A stretch of DNA of 64,000 bases from an uncultured Lachnospiraceae bacterium. Lineage in GTDB: Bacteria; Bacillota; Clostridia; Lachnospirales; Lachnospiraceae. Numbering within the stretch: the stretch's first letter is position 1; every line of letters starts with the position of its first letter. The position numbers and the translations under genes were made by a program. The DNA is taken from positions 1 to 64,000 of the forward strand of contig CAMWKB010000003.1 of assembly GCA_947174705.1 (NCBI GenBank). Direction: 5' to 3'. Of this stretch, positions 18,348 through 26,029 are shown piece after piece. Below the pieces are notes generated by a model. That model saw only the letters and a program-made list of their open reading frames with translations, did no database searches and was not told where the DNA came from.

Positions 18348-18773
18348 CTATTTATGATGTTCTTTTATCTCCTTCAATGCCTGATTGGCAGATTTTATCT
18401 CATGAAAAACCGCTGCATAATAAATAATGACTCCTATGACATACGGAATCGTAAAAGACAAAAACATATCCCTATAAGCATCTTTGTGAAGCTCACTAAA
18501 CCGGCCTCCTAACCATGTTATAAACATAACAACAGCAATCAGCAATATATACTGCCCCAGAATAACAACCAGCAGTGGGTATTTTTGAAAACGATAATAC
18601 TGTGACAATACGAAAGTTGCCAAAAGAGAGAGTCCGAACATAATCAATATGTTTTCCTGATAGTTGCCAAAAACCCCTTGTACGATAAATTCCAATAAAA
18701 TCTTACCAAACAGTAGAATTGTAAAGACTATACATACGACACTCCAAAAATTTTGCCTGTTAATAATTTTCAT
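18348..18773 (-). CDS. DUF3021-type membrane partner of LytTR regulator
   Basis: 141 residues with four hydrophobic helices ('FWSVVCIVFTILLFGKILLE', 'LIMFGLSLLATFVLS', 'LVVILGQYILLIAVVMF', 'TIPYVIGVIIYYAAVFH') and a charged cytosolic tail. The size, topology and overlap with a LytTR gene match the LytTR-DUF3021 regulatory pairs of Firmicutes, in which the membrane protein restrains the DNA-binding partner. It overlaps the LytTR gene by 14 nt and has its own GGGAGG site, so the two are translated together. The released signal is unknown. Confidence 0.8.
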   Translation of the reverse strand: MKIINRQNFWSVVCIVFTILLFGKILLEFIVQGVFGNYQENILIMFGLSLLATFVLSQYYRFQKYPLLVVILGQYILLIAVVMFITWLGGRFSELHKDAYRDMFLSFTIPYVIGVIIYYAAVFHEIKSANQALKEIKEHHK

Positions 18774-19221
18774 AACCCACCTCCCGAATATGATGTAACG
18801 CGTCCAAAAAAGATTTTTTATATGTTCTATTCAAAATCAAAAGCTCGCCATTATCCATTAGCAGCCTCAGTCTCATATTCAAATCCGTTTTTACCTTATT
18901 CACTTTATAAATATTTACGGCGGTTGACTTCCCAATCCGCACAAAGCCATAGTTTTCAAAACATTCCAGGAAATGCTGCAGACTGTACTCCAACAGATAA
19001 ACTTCTTTTTCCTGATATGCAAAAAGTTTTCTGTCTACCACTTCCAGATAATAAATACTCTCCGGATGAAGCTTATGAATCTCATTTTCCTTCTTACCGG
19101 CAATACTTTGGAACGCATTAAAAAAATCGCGTATTGTTTTTATTTTTTCGGTCTCTTCCCGGAAATGTACTTCTACATAATCCTCTTTTAAGGAAGATTC
19201 CTTTTGATACCGTATTTTCAT
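18760..19221 (-). CDS. LytTR-family transcriptional regulator
   Basis: The credible start is the ATG at 19221, giving 153 residues; the longer track ORF would place its start upstream of a strong promoter. The C-terminal LytTR DNA-binding domain shows 'IYYLEVVDRKLFAYQ', 'FVRIGKSTAVNIYKV' and 'LILNRTYKKSFLDAL', all typical of the stand-alone LytTR-DUF3021 class without a receiver domain. Such regulators usually activate their own operon and neighbours from paired direct repeats. The 21-bp repeats upstream of the NRPS operon, about 1.2 kb downstream, are a candidate target. Confidence 0.9.
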   Translation of the reverse strand: MKIRYQKESSLKEDYVEVHFREETEKIKTIRDFFNAFQSIAGKKENEIHKLHPESIYYLEVVDRKLFAYQEKEVYLLEYSLQHFLECFENYGFVRIGKSTAVNIYKVNKVKTDLNMRLRLLMDNGELLILNRTYKKSFLDALHHIREVGYENY

Positions 19222-19263
19222 ATGAATCTCTAATCCTTTATTTATTTTTACAATTACATTTAT

Positions 19264-19292
19264 ACTATATTTATTACCTGCTCTTGTTGCAA
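19264..19292 (-). promoter_or_regulatory. Sigma-A promoter of the LytTR operon
   Basis: TTGCAA (19292-19287), a 17-bp spacer and TATAGT (19269-19264) on the minus strand lie 43 nt before the chosen LytTR start. Two YGCAAC copies 22 bp apart, one over the -35, might be an autoregulatory site. Confidence 0.7.
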
Positions 19293-19369
19293 GATAGTAC
19301 TGCATAAGTTGCGAATAGCGGCTGTCAAGCTGCATAAAACATCCAAATGCCAGCAGCATATATACAGGC

Positions 19370-19437
19370 ACGTCACTCATATGCTTTCAGCACATATCTA
19401 GACACATCACTCATATACTTTCAACACACATTTGTAC
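19370..19437. repeat. Imperfect 34-bp tandem duplication
   Basis: Units 19370-19403 and 19404-19437 match at 27 of 34 positions (core TCACTCATAT.CTTTCA.CACA). On the minus strand each unit contains GAAAGYATATGAGTGAYGT, including an ATG. Only two copies are present and there is no spacer pattern, so it is not CRISPR-like. Confidence 0.75.
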
Positions 19438-19457
19438 ATATCCCCTTATATTAATAG

Positions 19458-19499
19458 AAATGCGCATGATGCATTTTAAATCTGCTACCATGCGCATTT
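19458..19499. terminator. 11-bp perfect inverted repeat, likely terminator
   Basis: AAATGCGCATG (19458-19468) pairs with CATGCGCATTT (19489-19499) around a 20-nt loop. It follows the stop of the GGDEF-EAL gene by 60 bp. The T-run is good on the plus strand and weak on the minus strand, so terminator strength for that gene is uncertain. Confidence 0.5.
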
Positions 19500-19558
19500 T
19501 TTGAGGATTTCTTCCTCAAATATATTCTTGTACAAAATCGTCATAAACTTTCCTTACA

Positions 19559-21205
19559 CTATTTCCTATCTTCATCCAGTAGCTTTTCAAAATCCTGCCG
19601 GCATACAGGACGTGAATAATGGTATCCCTGCAGCAGCGTTGCATTCAAGTCTCCCACGATATCCGCCACTTTACTGTTCTCAACACCTTCTATAATAGAA
19701 TTATATCCTAAGCGCCTGCACATTTCCAAAAGACTGTCAACAATCACATAATCTACGTCGTGTCCCGGCTGCGCAAGTTCCCTGATAAAAGAATGTTCCA
19801 CTTTAATATAATCCACAGGGAGCCATTTTAACATCTCCATAGAAGCATACGCCGTTCCGAAATCGTCCAATGCTATTTTAAAGCCTCGTTCCCGCAGTCT
19901 GCCAAACATAGCCGCAAGCTCTTTTGGGTCTTCTACCTGGCAGCTTTCCGTAAGCTCTATAATGATGTATTTCGGATTTACTCCGTACTTTTCTATACAG
20001 GATATCGCTCTTTCCTCAAAGGTATCATCTATAAACTGCTGATAAGATACATTAAAGCTTATCTGCAGTTCTCCGTATGTATCGCGCCATTCCGCCTGCT
20101 GCTTAATCGCCTGTTCCATAACCCAGAATCCGACTTCATTAATATCGCCGTAATCCTCTAAAACCTTAATAAACTCCATCGGATAGGAATCTTTTATTCT
20201 TTCCCCTTTCCAACGCAGAAGAGATTCACAGCCCGCAATTGTGCCGGTGACCGGATTGATAAATGGCTGAAAAAACAATTCAAATCCTTTAAAATCATTT
20301 TTAATACACTGCTTTAAATCTTCCCGCAAAACCAGCCCTCTCTCATGTTTTGCGGCAATTTCGTCCGAAAAAAATACCAGGTTTCCTCTCCGGTTATTCT
20401 TGGCATACTCCAGTGAGTGCTCCAGTTTATTGATAAGAACTTCTCTGCTATCTGCATCCTGAGGGAAAAACACTCCGCCGGCCGATATGGAAATTCCAAC
20501 CTTCCGTCCGTCTTCCAGTTTTATAATATCCGTTTCCCGACATACTTTTTCATAAAAATCCGTCACTTCCTGCAGATTGGATGCGAAAGCAATAACAAGG
20601 AATTCATCTCCGCTAAACCGCAGCACTTTCCATTCGGGATTGCATAAACTGCTTATTTCCCTTGAAAATTTGATTAAAAGCTCGTCCCCAATATTATATC
20701 CATAGTTGCTTAAAATTTTCCGGAATCCATCAATACCTATCAGCAAGGCAATTCCGGGCTGTGAAGCAAAGTCGAAATAATGCAGCTCATGTGTTGTCAA
20801 AAGTCCGGTCAGAGAATCGTATTTACTCTGCCCATCTATTCTTGTCATAAGTCCCGCAAAAATTATAGGATTTCCTTCCGCATCCCTAATCACGCTGCCC
20901 TTGCATTCCACCCATACATAGCTTCCCGATTTATTCAACGCCCTGTATTGGCAGTCATGATATTTCTTTTTGCCGGAAAACACACCTTCGATGTCCTCCG
21001 TATAAACATCTAAATCATCCGGATGTACATGCTGCGCCCACATATTCGCCGCATCCTTTATGTACTCCCCTTCCAACCCGAAATAATTCACGGCAGCTTT
21101 GGACCAACGTGAAATATCTGTCTTCATATCACATACATAGATATAAACATTGTCCGACGCTGATGCAAATGCTTCAAACAATTCATTATTAAAAACATCG
21201 CTCAT
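19559..21205 (-). CDS. PAS-GGDEF-EAL c-di-GMP turnover protein
   Basis: 548 residues, no membrane segment. PAS about 10-125 ('WVECKGSVIRDAEGNPIIFAG'), GGDEF-type domain about 130-290 and EAL about 305-548. The cyclase signature is 'RFSGDEFLV' (SGDEF rather than GGDEF), which may weaken synthesis. The EAL side keeps its active-site set: 'ESLLRW', 'NVSYQQF', 'IIELTES', 'ALDDFGTA', 'DYIKVEHSF', 'IEGVEN', 'LQGYHYS'. A c-di-GMP phosphodiesterase is therefore the likelier main activity. It follows the FIST-GGDEF gene by 19 nt with GGGGG before its ATG, so synthesis and breakdown genes are co-expressed. Confidence 0.92.
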   Translation of the reverse strand: MSDVFNNELFEAFASASDNVYIYVCDMKTDISRWSKAAVNYFGLEGEYIKDAANMWAQHVHPDDLDVYTEDIEGVFSGKKKYHDCQYRALNKSGSYVWVECKGSVIRDAEGNPIIFAGLMTRIDGQSKYDSLTGLLTTHELHYFDFASQPGIALLIGIDGFRKILSNYGYNIGDELLIKFSREISSLCNPEWKVLRFSGDEFLVIAFASNLQEVTDFYEKVCRETDIIKLEDGRKVGISISAGGVFFPQDADSREVLINKLEHSLEYAKNNRRGNLVFFSDEIAAKHERGLVLREDLKQCIKNDFKGFELFFQPFINPVTGTIAGCESLLRWKGERIKDSYPMEFIKVLEDYGDINEVGFWVMEQAIKQQAEWRDTYGELQISFNVSYQQFIDDTFEERAISCIEKYGVNPKYIIIELTESCQVEDPKELAAMFGRLRERGFKIALDDFGTAYASMEMLKWLPVDYIKVEHSFIRELAQPGHDVDYVIVDSLLEMCRRLGYNSIIEGVENSKVADIVGDLNATLLQGYHYSRPVCRQDFEKLLDEDRK

Positions 21206-21224
21206 GCTAATCCCCCATTCTTAC

Positions 21225-23000
21225 TCAATCCAGCCTTACAACCTGATTTTTTCCAGCTGCTTTGGCCATATAAAGAGCCTTGTCTACCCTGTTGTAAAGT
21301 GTGTCGGCATTTTCATCCTTTGCCTGCGTTACTCCAATACTCACTGTCTGGCATCCGGCAGTTTCATAAGATACCGAAGAAAACTCCTGACGGATTTTCT
21401 CTGCCAGAACTGCTGCCTCATCCGCATTACTATCCGACAGCAATATCATAAATTCTTCGCCCCCCCAACGACCAAGGGAACAGGAATGTACCCCTGCCGT
21501 TGTATTTCTGAGGACGTCGGACAGCGCCTGTATAACGTGATCGCCCTCTTTGTGTCCATAGATATCGTTTACTTTTTTAAAATTATCAATATCCAGCATA
21601 ATCAATGAAATATTGTTGCTTGTTTCCTGATTTTTGCGCTTATCCAAAGCCCTGCGGATTTTTCTCTCAATCTCCGCGCGGTTATAAAGCCTCGTTAATC
21701 CATCCGTAACAGAGGTTAATGCAAGCTTCATATTCATTTCCTCTAACTCTGCAGTGGATGCCTCGATAAAAGAAACAAAACGTCTGATAATAGGTATCCT
21801 TTCGTTATTGTCATTATCAATCTGTGCCTTGGCTATATTCACTTTATTGCCATTCTCCGGCATATCGCCCTCCCGCATGGCAACAATTACAAGAGTCACA
21901 TTGAAATTGAGCATATCGCCCTTTATGCGCAAAAACTCGCCATGTGTATAAAAGCCAGTTGTAGGGGCAACGCTGTTAAACAAAATCGTCTCGTCACTGA
22001 TATTTTCGTCTCCCCAGAATGCCTTTCTGGCAGCACAGGAAAAAGTCTGTATAACCTCAGGGCAAAAGTCCGCTATATTCTGCCCATCCTCTCTTATACT
22101 GGCAAGAATTGTTTCCGGGTCGCCATAGGCCAGCCTGACAATCGCATTTTCCTGCATGTCAGAGGACATCACAAGCGAATCGTCATCATTGACTGCCAGA
22201 GGGCAACGCAGAATATCAACATCGCCATGTTCCAAAAGCAACGGGAATTCCAGTGTATTGGAGAAAAATTTGTCATTTTTGTTGATATTTAAAAATCTCC
22301 GGTAAACATCCAAGGCAGGTTTTCCGTCCAACTCATACAAAATCTCCCTATCCGCCTTTGTAATCCTGAATCTTCTTTTTAACGGCTTCCATCCCGCAAT
22401 AAGAGTGCTGTATGTATGAAAATCCTCTCCGCCCAACAACAGGAAAATGATACCATGCTCTAAAAACCCGTTTCCTTTGGAGAACACAAACGCTGTATCA
22501 TCATCCATATCGGGATTAAATGCACCGCCGCCAAATACTTGGATATCCTCTCGCAAACGGCTCATTTCATTGCAAAACTCCATCATTGACATATCCATTA
22601 TAGTGGCATGCATTTCCACTGCCTGAACCCATGGATTTGCATCACAATATTCTTTCAGCACTGCCACGTCCTGAGCCGCATTTTCCTCCGAAAAAGGAAG
22701 CTGCAGAATTTTCGCCTGAGTAGTCTCATATTCAAAAATTGTACATGTTAAAATAATTTTAGTGTCTGACAATGCTCCATCCATGATATTGGCATTCGTT
22801 GTACATCCCAAATACAGTGCATCCGGCATTTCATCATCCAGATAATCACAAATATTCCGGATATGTTCAATCTCCATATCCTCCGAATATATTCTGAATA
22901 TGGTAGCATAAGCCGAATGAGAAGTGCGCCATTGCTTAATTTCTTTCAGCTTTTCCAGAAATCCCTTATCATCTTTATAGAGAATTTGAAATTGTTTCAT
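21225..23000 (-). CDS. FIST sensor domain diguanylate cyclase
   Basis: 591 residues. The first 380 fit FIST_N plus FIST_C ('ALYLGCTTNANIMDG', 'VFGGGAFNPDMDDDTAFVF', 'IREDGQNIADFCPEVIQTFSCAARK', 'TTGFYTHGEF'), a ligand-sensing module thought to bind small molecules such as amino acids. After a helical linker comes a GGDEF domain from about 425 ('LTRLYNRAEIERKI', 'DIDNFKKVNDIYGH', 'GRWGGEEFMILL') with an intact catalytic motif and no clear RxxD inhibitory site. It probably makes c-di-GMP in response to a cytosolic ligand. A strong promoter precedes it; the PAS-GGDEF-EAL gene follows. Confidence 0.92.
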   Translation of the reverse strand: MKQFQILYKDDKGFLEKLKEIKQWRTSHSAYATIFRIYSEDMEIEHIRNICDYLDDEMPDALYLGCTTNANIMDGALSDTKIILTCTIFEYETTQAKILQLPFSEENAAQDVAVLKEYCDANPWVQAVEMHATIMDMSMMEFCNEMSRLREDIQVFGGGAFNPDMDDDTAFVFSKGNGFLEHGIIFLLLGGEDFHTYSTLIAGWKPLKRRFRITKADREILYELDGKPALDVYRRFLNINKNDKFFSNTLEFPLLLEHGDVDILRCPLAVNDDDSLVMSSDMQENAIVRLAYGDPETILASIREDGQNIADFCPEVIQTFSCAARKAFWGDENISDETILFNSVAPTTGFYTHGEFLRIKGDMLNFNVTLVIVAMREGDMPENGNKVNIAKAQIDNDNNERIPIIRRFVSFIEASTAELEEMNMKLALTSVTDGLTRLYNRAEIERKIRRALDKRKNQETSNNISLIMLDIDNFKKVNDIYGHKEGDHVIQALSDVLRNTTAGVHSCSLGRWGGEEFMILLSDSNADEAAVLAEKIRQEFSSVSYETAGCQTVSIGVTQAKDENADTLYNRVDKALYMAKAAGKNQVVRLD

Positions 23001-23042
23001 ATCCTCCTCCTTTTTACTTATTCATAACTTCTTTTACGATTT

Positions 23043-23071
23043 ATTATAATTGCTTTTTAGTGTTTTGGCAA
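23043..23071 (-). promoter_or_regulatory. Sigma-A promoter of the c-di-GMP gene pair
   Basis: TTGCCA (23071-23066), a 17-bp spacer and TATAAT (23048-23043) on the minus strand, about 43 nt before the FIST-GGDEF start, which itself has GGAGGAGG. Confidence 0.8.
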
Positions 23072-23151
23072 TCTTTACAAAAATGATTAAGTAAACTCAC
23101 GGTAAAAACTCCCTGGAAAAAATCCCACAGACAAGTCCTTATGTATCATGG

Positions 23152-23196
23152 ACATAAAATTACGCAGGACAGAGTATATTCTCTCATGTCCTGCGT
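23152..23196 (-). terminator. Rho-independent terminator of the mgl operon
   Basis: A perfect 10-bp stem ACGCAGGACA/TGTCCTGCGT (23162-23171 with 23187-23196) and AATTTTAT on the minus-strand 3' side. It lies just past the small membrane protein gene. Confidence 0.85.
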
Positions 23197-23208
23197 ACAA
23201 TACAATTC

Positions 23209-23379
23209 TTAAAATATGTGATTCGCTTTCAGCACTCCAACCAGAATAACTGCCACAAGAGCAATCGCACAAATCAAAATAAACCGATCCACAGCTTTTA
23301 CGGAAATATCCGGCAGCTGATCATAGATTCCCTCAAACAAACTGCCTCCGGAAGACTTCTCCTTCTGCTCCTCTTCCAT
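23209..23379 (-). CDS. Small single-pass membrane protein at the end of the mgl operon
   Basis: 56 residues from the ATG at 23379, which has AAAGGA about 9 nt upstream; the track start at 23397 is less likely. The protein has an acidic N-terminus ('MEEEQKEKSSGG') and one membrane helix ('FILICAIALVAVILVGVL') near the C-terminus. It is 22 nt past mglC and before the operon terminator, so it is expressed with the galactose transporter. I do not recognise the family. A structural or regulatory accessory role for the transporter is a guess from position. Confidence 0.7.
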   Translation of the reverse strand: MEEEQKEKSSGGSLFEGIYDQLPDISVKAVDRFILICAIALVAVILVGVLKANHIF

Positions 23380-23400
23380 AACCACAATTCCTTTCAATTT

Positions 23401-24384
23401 TTATTTCTTCTGTAAATACTTTCTCAAGTCAAGTGCAACGGCAATTACGATTACAAGACCTTGTGCAATGTATGTATAAGCCGGATCCACACCGAGGAAC
23501 TGGAGACAAATCTTCAAAATTTCAAATACCAGTACACCTATCAGAATACCGCCTACACGGCCAACACCACCGTTAGCTGATACACCACCGATCGTACATG
23601 CTGCAATAGCTTCCAGCTCATATCCATTACCTGTTGCCGTGGAAGCACCGCCTGCCTTCGCACCTACAAGGAAACCTGCCAGCGCATACATACATCCTGC
23701 CAGAATATAGATACGAATCAGGGAACCGCGTACATTTACGCCGGCAACCTGTGCAGCATTCTCATTACCACCGATTGCATACATATATTTACCATGACGA
23801 GTCTTATTGTATAAGAACCAAAAATAGAGACCAATCACAACAGCAAAGATCATCAGGTATGGAATCGGTCCAAGAGAACCGCTTGCAACAGTAAGATAAC
23901 TCTTCTTATAACCTCCCATAGGCTGGTTGTTGGTAATCAGTGAACATAATCCATAAATAATGGTCTGCATACCCAGAGTTGCAATAAATGGCGGAACCTT
24001 CAAAACAGAAATTACAATACCATTTACAGCGCCAAAGCATCCCATGATTACAATAACAATGATCAATGCTATCGGCCACGGAATATCCGGCACCCAAGGC
24101 AGCATACGGGCAGAATAATCTAAACTCTGCAGCAGCATAGCAGAAAGACATGCCGCAAGACCTACCGCACGTCCGGCTGAAAGGTCTGTTCCCTTCGTTA
24201 TCAGACAGCCCGATACACCACAGGCAATGATAAATCTGGGAGATACATTGACTACCAGATTTTTAAAGTTAGTTATGGTAAAGAAATTCTTAGTCGTACA
24301 TCCTGTCAGAATAGCCAACAGCACAATCAGAATGATAATTGCATTGTTGGATATAAATTTTTTCACATTAAAAGATTTTTGCAT
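23401..24384 (-). CDS. mglC: Galactose/methyl-galactoside ABC transporter permease
   Basis: 327 residues with about eight to ten membrane helices, the usual length for ribose/galactose-type permeases (BPD_transp_2). Recognisable stretches are 'ITKGTDLSAGRAVGLAAC', 'KVPPFIATLGMQTIIYGL', 'AIGGNENAAQVAGVNV' and 'AACTIGGVSANGGVGRVGG'. It forms the membrane channel through which MglB-delivered sugar passes, driven by MglA. It lies 17 nt after mglA, with AAGGAGGG before the ATG. Confidence 0.94.
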   Translation of the reverse strand: MQKSFNVKKFISNNAIIILIVLLAILTGCTTKNFFTITNFKNLVVNVSPRFIIACGVSGCLITKGTDLSAGRAVGLAACLSAMLLQSLDYSARMLPWVPDIPWPIALIIVIVIMGCFGAVNGIVISVLKVPPFIATLGMQTIIYGLCSLITNNQPMGGYKKSYLTVASGSLGPIPYLMIFAVVIGLYFWFLYNKTRHGKYMYAIGGNENAAQVAGVNVRGSLIRIYILAGCMYALAGFLVGAKAGGASTATGNGYELEAIAACTIGGVSANGGVGRVGGILIGVLVFEILKICLQFLGVDPAYTYIAQGLVIVIAVALDLRKYLQKK

Positions 24385-24401
24385 GATAATGTTCTCCCTC
24401 C

Positions 24402-25910
24402 TTATTCAAACTGTGTCGCCAGCGCCATGATATTTTCCTGATTAGCTTCATTTCCGTCAATAAATCCGGTAACACGGCCATCACACATGACCATGATACG
24501 GTCTGACATACCGATAAGCTCACTCATCTCGGAAGATATCATGATGATACTTTTGCCCTGTTTTGCCATCTCAGCAATAATGCAATATATCTCATATTTG
24601 GCTCCCACATCAATACCTCTTGTTGGTTCGTCCATAATAAAGACCTCCGGACTATTAGCCAGCCAGCGGCTGATCAGCACCTTCTGCTGATTACCACCGG
24701 AAAGTGACTGAATCTGGGTTTTGGAAGATGGTGTCTTGATGGAAAGCTTAGCCACATTTTCCTGTACCAATTTTTCAATCTTTGCATCATCCAACATAAC
24801 CCCACCAATCAGATATTGATTTAAGGATGCGATGGAAACATTATCCGCAATAGACAGCACGCCCAGAATTCCTGTAGCACGCCGATCCTCTGTCAGCATG
24901 GCAATGCCATTGTTGATGGCATCCTTTGGCTGGGTAATTTTAATTTCTTCTCCTTTATATGTAATCTTTCCGGCCGTATGACTCCGAAGTCCGAACAATC
25001 CCTCCATCAATTCCGTACGCTGGGCTCCTACCAGACCTGCCACACCAAGGATTTCACCCTTGCGTAATTGAAAAGAAGCATGCCTAAAGCTCTTTGGATT
25101 GATAGAAGTAAAATCCTCCACTTCGAATACAATCTCACCCGGTACATTCTCACGCGTAGGATACAGCTCGGAAAGTTCACGTCCTACCATCTTAGTAATA
25201 ATAAAGTCCGTAGTCAGTTCTTTTGCAGACCATGTTCCAATATACTGACCATCACGCATAATAGTAACTTCATCGCTGATACGCAGAATCTCATCCATCT
25301 TATGGCTGATATATACGATAGAAACTCCTTTGCTCCGCAATTCATTGATAATCGTAAACAGCGCCTCAACCTCCGCCGCTGTCAAAGATGAGGTAGGCTC
25401 ATCAAGAATCAATACCTTACAGTCAGCAGAAACTGCCTTCGCAATCTCAACAAGCTGCATCTGGGATACCGAAAGACTGCCCAATTTTGCTTTGGCATCA
25501 AAATTTAAATGAACCTCTTCCAAAACCCTGGCCGCATCCTCATACATTTTATCATGGTCTATCACTTGTATCGGTCCAAGCTTTTTCATCGGATATCGTC
25601 CGACATAAATATTCTCACCGATACTTCTTTCCGGAATCGGCTGTAATTCCTGATGCACCATGGCAATTCCGCGGTTTAAAGCATCCAGTGGTCCATTAAT
25701 CTGAACCTTTTCCCCTTCATAGATTACTTCACCTTCATCCATGTGGTAAATACCGAACATGCACTTCATCAGTGTAGACTTTCCGGCGCCGTTCTCGCCC
25801 ATCAAAGCGTGTACTGTGCCCGGACGCAGTTTAAGCTGTGCACCGTTCAACGCTTTGACACCCGGAAACGTTTTCACAACGTCGTGCATTTCTAAACGAT
25901 ATTCTGACAA
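24402..25910 (-). CDS. mglA: Galactose/methyl-galactoside ABC transporter ATPase
   Basis: 502 residues with two ABC cassettes, typical of sugar importers of the Mgl/Rbs class. The first has Walker A 'GENGAGKST', signature 'LSVSQMQLVEIAKA' and Walker B 'CKVLILDEPTSSL'. The second has a degenerate P-loop region 'VAGLVGAQRTELMEGLFGL', signature 'LSGGNQQKVLISRWL' and 'VFIMDEPTRGIDVG'. It starts at TTG with GGGGG 8 nt upstream. Sequence context (mglB before, mglC after) supports galactose, but the family also carries other sugars. Confidence 0.95.
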   Translation of the reverse strand: MSEYRLEMHDVVKTFPGVKALNGAQLKLRPGTVHALMGENGAGKSTLMKCMFGIYHMDEGEVIYEGEKVQINGPLDALNRGIAMVHQELQPIPERSIGENIYVGRYPMKKLGPIQVIDHDKMYEDAARVLEEVHLNFDAKAKLGSLSVSQMQLVEIAKAVSADCKVLILDEPTSSLTAAEVEALFTIINELRSKGVSIVYISHKMDEILRISDEVTIMRDGQYIGTWSAKELTTDFIITKMVGRELSELYPTRENVPGEIVFEVEDFTSINPKSFRHASFQLRKGEILGVAGLVGAQRTELMEGLFGLRSHTAGKITYKGEEIKITQPKDAINNGIAMLTEDRRATGILGVLSIADNVSIASLNQYLIGGVMLDDAKIEKLVQENVAKLSIKTPSSKTQIQSLSGGNQQKVLISRWLANSPEVFIMDEPTRGIDVGAKYEIYCIIAEMAKQGKSIIMISSEMSELIGMSDRIMVMCDGRVTGFIDGNEANQENIMALATQFE

Positions 25911-25959
25911 TTTAACAACCCCCTTTATTATCTTCTGAAATCACTTTGTTAATATCAAA

Positions 25960-25989
25960 GAAGTGCATGCGCTAATGCACACGCACTTC
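25960..25989 (-). promoter_or_regulatory. Intercistronic hairpin between mglB and mglA
   Basis: Arms 25960-25972 and 25977-25989 (GAAGTGC.TG.GC type, 11 of 13 paired) form a strong stem with a 4-nt loop, followed by TTTGATATT on the minus strand. Such hairpins behind a binding-protein gene protect its mRNA or reduce read-through, so binding protein outnumbers transporter. Confidence 0.7.
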
Positions 25990-26029
25990 CCCGTGACTTA
26001 TACATTCATATAATTGTGATTCATTTCAA

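Larger units (their letters stand above)
19222..19558. other. 337-bp gene-free interval between LytTR and GGDEF-EAL genes
   Basis: It holds the LytTR promoter, a 34-bp tandem duplication and an 11-bp inverted repeat, each listed separately. The 53 extra codons of the track ORF in this interval look like accidental open frame, because the promoter lies inside them. Confidence 0.7.

Noticed and set aside
19222-19380. N-terminal extension of the LytTR ORF to 19380
   Set aside because: A TTGCAA-N17-TATAGT promoter lies inside this segment and the shorter protein has the normal LytTR length.
19370-19437. 34-bp tandem units considered as CRISPR or transposon ends
   Set aside because: Directly adjacent units with no spacers, not inverted, and no transposase nearby.
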